This document shows, piece by piece, positions 1-9,174 of a DNA stretch of 41,759 nt. Position numbers and translations under genes: made by a program. The stretch is taken from NCBI GenBank assembly GCA_025356275.1, contig JANXUK010000116.1, positions 1 to 41,759 on the forward strand, given 5' to 3'. Source of the DNA: Sphingomonadales bacterium. Its GTDB lineage: Bacteria > Pseudomonadota > Alphaproteobacteria > Sphingomonadales > Sphingomonadaceae. Every line of letters begins with the position of its first letter. The stretch's first letter is position 1. A model generated the notes under the pieces. That model ran no database searches, was not told the origin of the DNA, and saw only the letters and a program-made list of their open reading frames with translations.

Positions 1-172
1 CGAGACAGCCCGAAGGGCATATGTCTCGCCGCCGGGCAGGGTGTCGGCACTCGACCAAAAAACGGCTGAAGCCTTTCCCGACTGAAAGTCGGGGGTTTGA
101 AACCGAAGGCGGGACAATCAATCCACTAGCTAGGCCCCGAAGAATTACCCAGTCCGGCGCATCACATCGCTG
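1..172. other. Intergenic stretch with strong hairpins
   Basis: No gene was recognised here. A hairpin occupies 1-28: CGAGACA pairs with TGTCTCG and encloses an inner GCCC-gaa-GGGC stem, with a small bulge. A second perfect hairpin, CCCGACT-gaa-AGTCGGG, lies at 77-93. At 117-129 the sequence ATCAATCCACTAG matches the right end of the palindromic element at 14494-14572, but the other arm is absent. The stretch lies downstream of the minus-strand regulator that ends at 173. It could be the tail of a structured RNA or terminator-like sequence belonging to a gene to the left of the window. I could not assign it to an RNA family. Confidence 0.4.
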
Positions 173-1276
173 TCACAGCGCCGGGCCGGGCGCCGGGCCC
201 AGTTCCGCGAAATAGCGCGCCATCCCGTCCACCGCGCGGTCCGTCAGGGTGATGAAGGCGCGGCGGCGATCGGTCTCGTCCTCGATACGCTGCAACAGCC
301 CGGCCTCGGTCATCTGGCCGATCCAGCGCAGCGCGGTGGTAGGCGGGACGCCCGAAGCGATGCACAGGCTGGTCACCGACACCCGCGCGTGTTCGGCGCG
401 CGCCGCCGTCAGGTCCAGCAGCATGTCCCAGGCAGGATCGGCAAACAAGTCGCCATCAAAGAACCGCGCGCGTTGCTGACGCTGACGGATGATCCGTCGC
501 ACGATGCGCGGATCGGGCAGAGGCGCGCGCGCGGGGCGGACCAGCGGCTCACCCGCCGGCGCAGTATCGGCCAAGCCGGGCGCTCGGGCGGTGTCGAAGC
601 GGAACGCTCCGGGATCGCTGGCGGAAGGCGCCGGACCTGGCATGATCGCCTGACTCGCCGAACCCAGTGCCGCAGCACCTTGACTTGCCAAGCCGTGCCC
701 CGGCGCGCCGATCCGCTCGATCCGTTCGGCGATCTGGCTGACCTGCTCGGTCAGGCGGAGCAGCACCAGCCGGTCATCCTCGGACAATTCGCGCACCCGC
801 CGCGCCGGCAACCGCGCCAGCACCTGACCCAGCGCGATCATCCGCTCGGCCCGGCTGGGCGCCACCAGCAGCTGTGGGTTCGACTGATCGAGCACCGCGA
901 ACACATCGTCGAGCGCCGCCACGCTGGTCGACACCACCAGCTCCGCCCCGGCATGGCCTGCGCGCAGATCGAGCCGGGCCAGCGCCGCCAACCGCGCCGC
1001 ATCGACCATCGGCACATCGATCAGCACCACCTCGCCCAGCGGTCGCGCCTCACCATCGAGCAGGCTGGACAGCGGAGCAGCCTCGGCAATGCGAAAGCCC
1101 ACCGCCTGCGCGTCATCGCGGATCTGATCGCGCAGATGCGCCCGGTCCGCAAAGATCGACACCGCCAGCCGCAGCCCGGCAGCATCATTGGCCGGCGCAC
1201 CATAGGCAAAATCGCCCGAAACGCCGGCGGCGGGATGAAAGGGGGCAATTTCGGCCTGACGACTGATTGGGGGCAT
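173..1276 (-). CDS. MarR-like winged-helix regulator with N-terminal receiver-like region
   Basis: The predicted protein has 367 residues and is probably a DNA-binding regulator. Roughly its last 110 residues read as a MarR-type winged helix: a helical stretch ending in TSLCIASGVPPTTALRWI, then a wing containing EDETDRRRAFITLTDRA. The first 150 or so residues (LRLAVSIFADRAHLRDQI onward, with VVLIDVPMVDAA) resemble a degenerate receiver-like alpha/beta domain. A Pro/Ala-rich linker joins the two. The start chosen is the ATG of MPPISRQ; the open frame extends upstream to 1462, but that part overlaps the L,D-transpeptidase gene and has no domain character. It is transcribed in the same direction as the upstream L,D-transpeptidase, with a gap of about 140 bp. 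The target genes are unknown. Confidence 0.7.
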   Translation of the reverse strand: MPPISRQAEIAPFHPAAGVSGDFAYGAPANDAAGLRLAVSIFADRAHLRDQIRDDAQAVGFRIAEAAPLSSLLDGEARPLGEVVLIDVPMVDAARLAALARLDLRAGHAGAELVVSTSVAALDDVFAVLDQSNPQLLVAPSRAERMIALGQVLARLPARRVRELSEDDRLVLLRLTEQVSQIAERIERIGAPGHGLASQGAAALGSASQAIMPGPAPSASDPGAFRFDTARAPGLADTAPAGEPLVRPARAPLPDPRIVRRIIRQRQQRARFFDGDLFADPAWDMLLDLTAARAEHARVSVTSLCIASGVPPTTALRWIGQMTEAGLLQRIEDETDRRRAFITLTDRAVDGMARYFAELGPAPGPAL

Positions 1277-1416
1277 CGGGTGATCTCCGCTGTTCGACTC
1301 GGGAAACGTATCAGGAACAATACGTATAGAGCTAGAACAAACAGGGGGCGTGTCAATCGCGATCTGGAACATTACAAGATCGAAAACGGATCGAATACGG
1401 ATCGGTTTCGGAGCAG

Positions 1417-1920
1417 TCAGGGCAGGATGTCGATCGGCGTGCCATCGGGCACTGCCTGCCACAGCGCTTCGATCTCGGCATTGCTCAGCGCGATGCAGCC
1501 ATTGGTCCAGTCACCGGGGGCACGGCTTGGCCCGGGCCAATCGTCGGGTTGGCCATGAATGAACACGGCCCCGCCCGCCGGGCGTCCCGCTGCACGGGCA
1601 TAGGCGATGTCGCGGTTTGCCGGGTACGAGATGTGGAGCGCCAGATGATAGGCGCTGTTTTCATTGGCCGAATCGATGGTATAATGCCCCTCGGGGGTGC
1701 GTTGGTCGCCTTGGAAATGCTTGGCGCCGATGGGCTCGCCGCCCAGTTGGATGCCGGGGATAGTCGCGGCAAGGCGGCCGTGGGCGTAGAGCAACATCGC
1801 GCGCGCCGCCTTATGGACCACGATCTGGTCGATTATCGGGAGGTGGCGTGCCGGCTCTGCGTGGGCCGGCGCCGGTGTCAGCAAGGCCAAAGCCAGAAAC
1901 AGGGCGCCCCGTGCTTTCAC
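1417..1920 (-). CDS. L,D-transpeptidase family protein (YkuD/YafK-like), exported
   Basis: The predicted protein is a periplasmic L,D-transpeptidase-fold enzyme of about 167 residues, likely acting on peptidoglycan peptides or anchoring proteins to them. The C-terminal half carries the family signature: GDQRTPEGHYTID, a YHLALHISYP strand, an FIHG histidine, and the catalytic cysteine in GDWTNGCIALS. With a GTG start at 1920 the protein begins VKARGALFLALALLTPAPAHA, a convincing signal peptide. The longer frame from 1989 would overlap the end of purA and put extra residues before the signal peptide. It sits about 28 bp after purA on the same strand and may be co-transcribed with it. The exact physiological substrate cannot be read from the sequence. 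Confidence 0.82.
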   Translation of the reverse strand: MKARGALFLALALLTPAPAHAEPARHLPIIDQIVVHKAARAMLLYAHGRLAATIPGIQLGGEPIGAKHFQGDQRTPEGHYTIDSANENSAYHLALHISYPANRDIAYARAAGRPAGGAVFIHGQPDDWPGPSRAPGDWTNGCIALSNAEIEALWQAVPDGTPIDILP

Positions 1921-1948
1921 TGCCCCTTGCGGGCCAGCGCTCACCCCG

Positions 1949-3319
<1,371 letters not shown>

Positions 3320-4492
3320 CTACAGCTTTGCCGGTTTTTCGCCCAAAAGTGCGTGACTGCACCCCAGAAGCGCGGCATCGTCGGTTGGCGAAAGCGCGGC
3401 GACAGTGCGCCAGCCCTCCGCGCGCAATCGATCCGCCACCGCCGCATCATGGCCCAGCGGCAGGAACAGCGCCTTACGCCGCGGCTCGGCACGGCCCAGC
3501 TGTTCGATCAGCGGGTCGGGGTAGAGCGAGAAGCCGGTGGCAGGCTCGCTGGCGGCGCCGTCCTTGCCGAGGATCGCATAGGTGCCACCGCGCCCCAAGC
3601 TGCCGCGCAGGCCCTCGGCATAGAGCGTGAAGCCGAACCAGCTCTGGTATTCAAAGCCGTGGCGCTCGCTGGGGTCGAGCGTCAGTCGCGCCGCGCCGCC
3701 GACCCTTGCCGCGATGGCGCGGAGCCCGGCAATGAGGCCGACCAGAGGGCCACAGGGCGGGCCAGAGGGCGGGCCAGAGGGCAGGCTGTCATGCGCCAGC
3801 GCCGCGTCGAATTCCGCCAGCCGGGCGATGGCCTGATCGAACGGGCCACTGGCATAGAGCAGTGGCAGATAATCCGCGCCGCCGGACGCGACCAGCGCGC
3901 CGGCATCCTTGGCATCGAGCTCGCGGCGGACGGTGTCAATCACGCCGGGGGCCAGCGGCAGGGCATGGGCGGCCAGCGTATCGACCAGATCGGGCAGCGT
4001 GAAATCGGCCGAGATGTTGGTTGCCCCCGCCGCTGTCAGCGCCGCAATCGCCATCGCCACGATCTCGCAAGCGGCTTCCACCGTATCGCTGCCGATCAGC
4101 TCGGCACCCAGTTGGAGCCTTTCGCGCGTCGGGTCGAGCCCGTCACCCTTGATGGTGACCACTTGCCCGGCATAGCACAGCCGCAGCGGACGCGGCGCGG
4201 CGGCAAGGCGAGTCGCGGCGATCCGCCCGACCTGCGGCGTGATATCCGAACGCAGCGCCAGCGTGCGCAGCGACGCCGGATCGACGAAGCGGAACATCCG
4301 GCGCGGCTGGATACCGGCCATGCGGCTGGCCATCGACCGCTCGAACTCGATGCTGGGCGGCAGCACCCGGTCATAGCCATGCGCGTCGAGGCAATCGAGC
4401 GCGGCGCGGGTGACGCGGCTGGCGGCGGCGCTGGCCTGCGGCAGGCGGTCTTCCAGGCCTTCGGGGAGGAGGTCGCGGTCGGTATCGTGCAT
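3320..4492 (-). CDS. hisZ: ATP phosphoribosyltransferase regulatory subunit HisZ
   Basis: HisZ is a catalytically inactive class II tRNA-synthetase-like protein. It forms a complex with short HisG and makes it sensitive to histidine feedback at the first step of histidine synthesis. The 390-residue product begins LLPEGLEDRLPQASAAASRV and contains the typical FRFVDPASLRTLALRSDITPQVGRIAATRL and the QLGAELIG motif of HisRS-like cores. Around residues 233-246 is an inserted Gly-Pro-Pro-Ser-type run, encoded by imperfect 12-bp tandem repeats at about 3742-3785. It is likely a loop expansion without loss of frame. It is transcribed together with purA. No hisG is in the window. Confidence 0.9.
   Translation of the reverse strand: MHDTDRDLLPEGLEDRLPQASAAASRVTRAALDCLDAHGYDRVLPPSIEFERSMASRMAGIQPRRMFRFVDPASLRTLALRSDITPQVGRIAATRLAAAPRPLRLCYAGQVVTIKGDGLDPTRERLQLGAELIGSDTVEAACEIVAMAIAALTAAGATNISADFTLPDLVDTLAAHALPLAPGVIDTVRRELDAKDAGALVASGGADYLPLLYASGPFDQAIARLAEFDAALAHDSLPSGPPSGPPCGPLVGLIAGLRAIAARVGGAARLTLDPSERHGFEYQSWFGFTLYAEGLRGSLGRGGTYAILGKDGAASEPATGFSLYPDPLIEQLGRAEPRRKALFLPLGHDAAVADRLRAEGWRTVAALSPTDDAALLGCSHALLGEKPAKL
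3742..3785. repeat. 12-bp imperfect tandem repeats inside hisZ
   Basis: About three to four units of CCAGAGGGCGGG follow one another in frame and encode a Gly-Pro-Pro-Ser-like run in HisZ. The unit length is a multiple of three, so the reading frame is kept. Confidence 0.7.
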
Positions 4493-4799
4493 GATGCGCT
4501 GGCCTTAGAGCGTTTTCCAGTCAGGTGGAATCACCTGACGGCTCGGGAACGTCAGTCACCGCAGATGAAACGCGGCAAACAAGAATCTAGAGCGGCCGAG
4601 CCGATGCAATCGGATCGCAAGCCGCTCTAGAGCGGTCGGGAAAAAGTGGGAACCGCTTTTTTGCCTGCGGTCGGGCCGCGAAAGCTGGGCCAAGACGCGA
4701 CCAGCCGCGCGATTTGTGCGGCAACCTCTCGCGCTGGCGGTGCGATATGGCGAGAAATTTGCTATGCTGGCTCGGCGCTTCGGCAGGGATACTTCACAT
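4493..4799. repeat. Intergenic palindromic repeat cluster between hisZ and a small secreted protein gene
   Basis: This 307-bp gap has no gene. It contains an inverted repeat, TCAGGTG-gaat-CACCTGA, at about 4522-4540. A palindrome with CTAGAGCGGC/GCCGCTCTAG ends lies at 4587-4630. It is followed immediately by a GAGCGGT...AAAAAGTGGGAACCGCTTTTTT unit up to about 4662. Similar AGAGC-type palindromes recur at 5182-5290 and 28418-28552, so this is a dispersed intergenic repeat family. Confidence 0.65.
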
Positions 4800-5177
4800 A
4801 TGACGATCATCCGGCAGCTTCCCCTCGCGCTCCTCGCGCTCCTCGCGCTGTCCGCATCCACTGCCGCGCTGGCCGATGATCCCAACGATCCCGCGCTGCA
4901 AAGTCCCGCCGCTCGCGCCCGCGACCATGCGATGACCCGCCAGCTCAACCTTGACGAAATCGCCATGGCGCAGCAGCGCGACGCCGCATATGCGCGCGGG
5001 TGGCGCCAGAAGCGCCGCGAAAACGCCGATCCCGCTGCCAACACCGCCCATGATTACGCGCAGGAGATGGCCGATTACGCGGCCAACCGCGCCCGTTACG
5101 AGCGCCAGATGAGCCAATGGCAGCGTGCCGTATCCGCGTGCCGGGCCGGCTATTACGAGGCCTGCGACCAGCGATAG
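4800..5177 (+). CDS. Small secreted hypothetical protein
   Basis: The predicted 125-residue protein has a clear N-terminal signal peptide: a hydrophobic LPLALLALLALSASTAALA stretch ending in an Ala-x-Ala cleavage site before DDPND. The mature part is charged and probably helical, rich in Arg, Ala and Gln, with a repeated look (MADYAANRARYERQMSQWQRAV). It has two cysteines near the end (SACRAGYYEACDQR). I do not recognise the family. The ATG at 4800 is chosen because the signal peptide starts there and a GGCAGGGA sequence lies upstream; the longer open frame from 4716 has no signal-like start. The gene is a single unit isolated between two palindromic repeat clusters, so its own promoter must lie in or next to them. 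Confidence 0.7.
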   Translation: MTIIRQLPLALLALLALSASTAALADDPNDPALQSPAARARDHAMTRQLNLDEIAMAQQRDAAYARGWRQKRRENADPAANTAHDYAQEMADYAANRARYERQMSQWQRAVSACRAGYYEACDQR

Positions 5178-5320
5178 CGGGCTAGAGCAAGGTGCGATAA
5201 AACAGAATCGCATCTTGCTCTCGAGGCTTTGTTTTCGCATCGTTTATTGCCAAAAACCGGTACCCACTTTTTGGCACGATGCTCTAGCGGGGGCCGCCAA
5301 TCGGCCGCGCCCGCCCCCAT
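5178..5320. repeat. Intergenic palindromic repeats (CTAGAGC type)
   Basis: A palindrome at 5182-5222 pairs CTAGAGCAAGGTGCGAT with ATCGCATCTTGCTCT. It is followed at about 5236-5287 by a second unit, GCATCG...CAAAAACCGGTACCCACTTTTTGG...CGATGCTCTAG. The GTGGGNACCG core resembles the unit at about 4640-4662. The repeats separate the secreted-protein gene from convergent serA and may act as terminators. Confidence 0.6.
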
Positions 5321-6904
5321 TTAGAACGCCAATGCGCGCGCCGTCTTCACGCCCGGCAGCACCCGTGCCTTGTCCAGCACCTCCGCCGGGATCGGATTGT
5401 CGAGGCTGAGCAGCAACACCGCCTCGCCCCCCGCTTGACGCCGACCGAGGTGGAAAGTGCCGATATTGATGCCATTCTCGCCCAGCAACGTGCCGATCCG
5501 GCCAATAAAACCCGGCGCATCCTCGTTGACGATATACATCATGTCGCCCGCCAGATCGGCCTCAATGCCGATGCCGAAAATCTCGACCAGACGCGGGCTG
5601 GTGTTGCCGAACAGGGTGCCCGCCACGCTGCGATCGCCCTGCGAAGTGGCCACCGTTACGCGGATCAGCGTGTGGTAATTGCCCTCGCGGTCATGCCGCA
5701 CCTCGCGCACATCCAGCCCGCGTTCCTTGGCCAGGAATGGCGCGTTGACCATATTCACCGTCTGCGAATAGCATTTCATCAGGCCGGCCAGCACCGCGCC
5801 GGTAATCGGCTTCATATTGAGCTGCGCAGCAGCGCCTTCGACCTCGATGCTGATCTTGGTGAGGTTGTCATGCGCCAATTGGCCCACCAGGCTGCCCAGC
5901 CGCTCGGCCAGCGCCATATAGGGCTTGAGCTTCGGCGCCTCCTCGGCGCTGAGCGACGGCATGTTGAGCGCGTTGGTGACGCCGCCGGTGGTCAGGTAAT
6001 CGGCCATCTGCTCGGCCACCTGCAACGCGACATTAACCTGCGCTTCGTTGGTCGAGGCGCCCAGATGCGGCGTGCAGATGAAATTGGGCGTGCCGAACAG
6101 CGGCGAGGCCTTGGCCGGCTCCTCGACGAATACGTCGAGCGCGGCGCCGGCGATATGCCCGCTGTCCAGGCCAGCCTTCAGCGCGACCTCGTCGATCAGA
6201 CCCCCGCGCGCGCAATTGACGATCCGCACGCCCTGCTTGGTCTTGGCGAGGTTTTCGGCCGAGAGGATGTTCTTGGTCTCGCTGGTCAGCGGGGTGTGCA
6301 GCGTGATGAAATCGGCGCGCGCCAGCAGCGTATCGAGATCGGCCTTCTCCACACCCATTTCCAGCGCGCGTTCGGGGGTCAGGAACGGATCGAACGCCAC
6401 GACTTTCATCCGCAACCCGAGCGCGCGGCTGGCCACGATGCTGCCGATATTGCCCGCGCCGATCAGGCCGAGGGTCTTGCCGGTGACCTCCACGCCCATA
6501 AAGCGGTTCTTCTCCCACTTGCCGGCCTGGGTGCTGGCGTCGGCCTCGGGCAGTTGGCGGGCCAGCGCGAAGATCAGCGCGATGGCGTGTTCGGCGGTGG
6601 TTATCGAGTTGCCGAAAGGTGTGTTCATCACCACCACGCCCGCCGCCGAGGCCGCCGGAATGTCGACATTATCGACCCCGATGCCGGCGCGGCCGATAAC
6701 CTTGAGGTTGGTTGCGGCGGCGAGGATCGCCTTGGTGACCTTGGTGCTGCTGCGGATGGCGAGGCCATCGTAAGCGCCGATCATCGCGATCAGTTCCTCA
6801 GGCGTCTTGCCGGTGATGACATCGACGTCACAGCCCGCCTCGGCAAAGATGCGCGCGGCATTGGGGTCCATTTTGTCCGATATGAGAACGCGTGGCTTGG
6901 TCAT
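5321..6904 (-). CDS. serA: D-3-phosphoglycerate dehydrogenase
   Basis: SerA oxidises 3-phosphoglycerate to 3-phosphohydroxypyruvate with NAD+, the first step of serine synthesis, in the cytosol. The 527-residue product is the long form of the family. It has an N-terminal substrate domain (SDKMDPNAARIF), an NAD-binding Rossmann motif GLIGAGNIGSIVA, the catalytic region NCARGGLIDE, and ALDVFVEEP with TPHLGAST. These are followed by an intervening domain and a C-terminal ACT domain (IVNEDAPGFIGRIGTLLGENGINIGTFHLGR) that usually senses serine. It lies 127 bp downstream of serC on the same strand, a natural two-gene serine operon. Confidence 0.95.
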   Translation of the reverse strand: MTKPRVLISDKMDPNAARIFAEAGCDVDVITGKTPEELIAMIGAYDGLAIRSSTKVTKAILAAATNLKVIGRAGIGVDNVDIPAASAAGVVVMNTPFGNSITTAEHAIALIFALARQLPEADASTQAGKWEKNRFMGVEVTGKTLGLIGAGNIGSIVASRALGLRMKVVAFDPFLTPERALEMGVEKADLDTLLARADFITLHTPLTSETKNILSAENLAKTKQGVRIVNCARGGLIDEVALKAGLDSGHIAGAALDVFVEEPAKASPLFGTPNFICTPHLGASTNEAQVNVALQVAEQMADYLTTGGVTNALNMPSLSAEEAPKLKPYMALAERLGSLVGQLAHDNLTKISIEVEGAAAQLNMKPITGAVLAGLMKCYSQTVNMVNAPFLAKERGLDVREVRHDREGNYHTLIRVTVATSQGDRSVAGTLFGNTSPRLVEIFGIGIEADLAGDMMYIVNEDAPGFIGRIGTLLGENGINIGTFHLGRRQAGGEAVLLLSLDNPIPAEVLDKARVLPGVKTARALAF

Positions 6905-7031
6905 TATAAAGGTCCTAGAAAAATCGAAAGTCTTGGGGCCTTAGGCACCAAACCCCGGAATTTGGATGGCCCTGAAGGGGCGGATTAGCGCTGAGAAGGG
7001 CTGGGGTGCAGGGGTCTAAGACCCCTGCGAA

Positions 7032-8321
7032 TTACCCTTTTACCGTCTCGTAGGCCCAGTCGAGCCATGGGCCCAGCGCCGCGATATCGGCACTGTCCAC
7101 CGTGGCGCCGCACCAGATGCGCAGGCCCGGCGGGGCATCGCGGTATCCGGCGATGTCATAGGCCGCGCCCGCTTTCTCCAGCGCGCCGGCGAAGGCCTTG
7201 ATGAATGCTTCATCGGCGCCCTCCACGGTCAGGCAGACGCTGGTTTTTGAGCGGGTGCCCTTGTCGGGCGCCAGATGGCCGAGCCACGGGCGGTGCGCGA
7301 CAATCTTGTCCAGCGCCTCGGCATTGGCGGTGCAGCGGGCTTTGAGCCCCTCCAGCCCGCCGATCGATTTGGCCCATTCGAGCGCGAAGATCGCGTCCTC
7401 GACCGCCAGCATCGACGGCGTGTTGATGGTCTCGCCCTTGAACACGCCCTCGGCCAGTTTGCCTCCCACGATGCCGCCTGCGGCGTCGGTTTTGGCTGCG
7501 CCGGTCAGGCGGAACACTTTGGGCAGCGGCCATGACGGGGTGTAGCTTTCCAAACGCTCCACCGCGCGGGGGCCGAGGATCAGGACGCCATGCCCGCCCT
7601 CGCCGCCGAGAACTTTCTGCCACGAGAAGGTGGCCACATCGATCTTGGCCCACGGAATGTCATAAGCGAACACCGCGCTGGTGGCGTCGGCAAAGCTGAG
7701 GCCGCGGCGGTCATCCGGGATCCATTCGCCATCGGGCACGCGCGCGCCGCTGGTGGTGCCGTTCCAGGTGAACAGCACGTCATCGTCCCAGTCGACCTTG
7801 TCGAGATCGGGCACCATGCCGTAATCGGCGCGCATCACCGTGGGGTCGAGCTTCAGCTGCTTGACGGCATCGGTCACCCAGCCCTCGCCAAAACTCTCCC
7901 ACGCCAGCGCGGTCACGCCGCGCGCGCCCAGCATCGTCCACATTGCCATCTCGAAGGCGCCGGTGTCCGATCCGGGCACGATGCCGATGCGGTGCGTATC
8001 GGGCAGGCCGAGTACCTCACGCATCAGATCGAGGCACAGCGCAAGCCGGGTTTTGCCAATCTTGGCGCGGTGCGAACGCCCGAGGCATTCGGTGGCGAGT
8101 TTGCTGGGGGAATAGCCCGGAGGCTTGGCGCAGGGGCCCGAGGAAAAGAACGGACGCGCAGGCTTGGTGTCTGGCATTGACGGGTGCGAAGTCGCCCGCG
8201 TCGCCGGTATTGACGGGTGCGAAGTCGCACGCGTCGCCGGTATTGACGGGTGCGAAGTCGCACCCTTGGGGGGTATTGACGGGTGCGAAGTCGCACCCTT
8301 GGGGGGTACTGGTATGCTCAT
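7032..8321 (-). CDS. serC: Phosphoserine aminotransferase with repeat-bearing N-terminal extension
   Basis: SerC transaminates 3-phosphohydroxypyruvate with glutamate to give phosphoserine, using PLP. The core from MPDTKPARPFFSSGPCAKPPG (residue 49, coordinate 8177) to the end is about 381 residues, normal for this family branch. It includes the PLP lysine region TFSWQKVLGGEGGHG. The frame runs 48 residues further upstream through four 11-residue repeats (PPKGATSHPSI, PATRATSHPSI) encoded by a 33-bp tandem repeat. I choose the far ATG at 8321 because a strong AAGGAGAG ribosome-binding site (8328-8335) sits six bases before it, while no comparable site precedes 8177. The extension is rich in Pro, Ser, Thr and His and probably disordered. 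It is first in an operon with serA. Confidence 0.9.
   Translation of the reverse strand: MSIPVPPKGATSHPSIPPKGATSHPSIPATRATSHPSIPATRATSHPSMPDTKPARPFFSSGPCAKPPGYSPSKLATECLGRSHRAKIGKTRLALCLDLMREVLGLPDTHRIGIVPGSDTGAFEMAMWTMLGARGVTALAWESFGEGWVTDAVKQLKLDPTVMRADYGMVPDLDKVDWDDDVLFTWNGTTSGARVPDGEWIPDDRRGLSFADATSAVFAYDIPWAKIDVATFSWQKVLGGEGGHGVLILGPRAVERLESYTPSWPLPKVFRLTGAAKTDAAGGIVGGKLAEGVFKGETINTPSMLAVEDAIFALEWAKSIGGLEGLKARCTANAEALDKIVAHRPWLGHLAPDKGTRSKTSVCLTVEGADEAFIKAFAGALEKAGAAYDIAGYRDAPPGLRIWCGATVDSADIAALGPWLDWAYETVKG
8175..8306. repeat. Four 33-bp tandem repeats at the 5' end of serC
   Basis: Four units begin at 8175, 8208, 8241 and 8274, each starting with (C/T)ATTGACGGGTGCGAAGTC. The units form two pairs that differ in their last 10-12 bases. 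The core GGGTGCGA-ag-TCGCACCC is itself a perfect short inverted repeat, so the serC mRNA leader region would carry up to four hairpins within translated sequence. The unit is 11 codons, so copy number changes would keep the frame. Confidence 0.9.
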
Positions 8322-8327
8322 GCTAGT

Positions 8328-8335
8328 CTCTCCTT
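8328..8335 (-). promoter_or_regulatory. Strong ribosome-binding site deciding the serC start
   Basis: On the minus strand the sequence AAGGAGAG lies six bases before the ATG at 8321. It places translation initiation upstream of the tandem repeat array rather than at the conserved methionine after it. Confidence 0.75.
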
Positions 8336-8469
8336 GCAGAGAGCACGCGCGGCGTTGGGACCGCGTGGCCCGGCGCCGCGTTTAGTTGCTGCGGATGCGA
8401 AGTCAAGGCGGTGATGGCAGCTGGCGGGTGGTAACCGGATGTTAACTACGCGGGGCCAGATTTGCCGGC

Positions 8470-9126
8470 ATGCGATCGACATGTGCCCTGCTGGCGATGA
8501 CGCTCATTCTCGCGGGCTGCGATGCGGTCCCGCAGGCTGCGCCGCAACGCCCTGCCCGCGCCGCACTAACCTACGCTCCGCCCCCCGAAACGCGGCAGTG
8601 CCTCGCCAATCTCGGCGCGCGCGAGGCGGAGTTTACGCCGCTGCCCGATCGCTATTATGGCGTGGGGTGCTCGAACATCGATACGGTGCGGGTGGCGAGT
8701 TTGCAGGGCGATGATTCGCGCCTCGGCCTCACCAATCTGGGCGCGATCACCTGCCCGCTGGCCGGGACGCTGGCCGGCTGGGCGCGGTATGGCGTCGATC
8801 GCGCGGCGCGGCAGATTCTGGGCAGCCCGCTGGTGCGGATCGAGACGATGGGCAGCTATGCCTGCCGCAACGTCGCCGGCACCGACCACCGCTCGGCCCA
8901 TGCCACCGCCAGCGCGATCGACGTCGCCGGCTTCGATCTGGCCGACGGGCGCCGGGTCACCGTGCTGGGCAACTGGGCATCCGGGACGCCGCATGAACGC
9001 GCTTTCCTGCGGGTGATCGAGGCCAGTGCCTGCAAGCGCTTCGGCACCGTGCTGGGCCCCGATTACAATGCGGCGCACCACGATCATTTCCATGTGGAAC
9101 TGTCGGGCAGCGCGTTCTGCCGCTAG
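8470..9126 (+). CDS. Extensin-like C-terminal domain lipoprotein
   Basis: The predicted 218-residue protein belongs to the bacterial extensin-like C-terminal domain family, related in fold to D,D-carboxypeptidase-type metallopeptidases of the cell wall. The N-terminus, MRSTCALLAMTLILAGCD, carries a lipobox (LAGC), so it is probably a membrane-anchored lipoprotein. The family core includes ITCPLAGTLAGWARYGV, the GSYACRNVAG cysteine motif, HRSAHATASAIDVAGF with candidate metal ligands, and HHDHFHVE near the C-terminus. The HxxxxxxxD...HDHxH pattern supports a zinc site; the activity is inferred. It is divergent from serC, sharing an intergenic region of about 150 bp that must hold both promoters. 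Confidence 0.85.
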   Translation: MRSTCALLAMTLILAGCDAVPQAAPQRPARAALTYAPPPETRQCLANLGAREAEFTPLPDRYYGVGCSNIDTVRVASLQGDDSRLGLTNLGAITCPLAGTLAGWARYGVDRAARQILGSPLVRIETMGSYACRNVAGTDHRSAHATASAIDVAGFDLADGRRVTVLGNWASGTPHERAFLRVIEASACKRFGTVLGPDYNAAHHDHFHVELSGSAFCR

Positions 9127-9174
9127 GCTGAATATCGACACACCCCCGAACACCGCGCCCAAAAGGGAAGGTCT

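Noticed and set aside
8175..8306. Possible CRISPR array in the serC leader
   Set aside because: The 33-bp units follow one another directly with no unique spacers, and they are in frame with serC.
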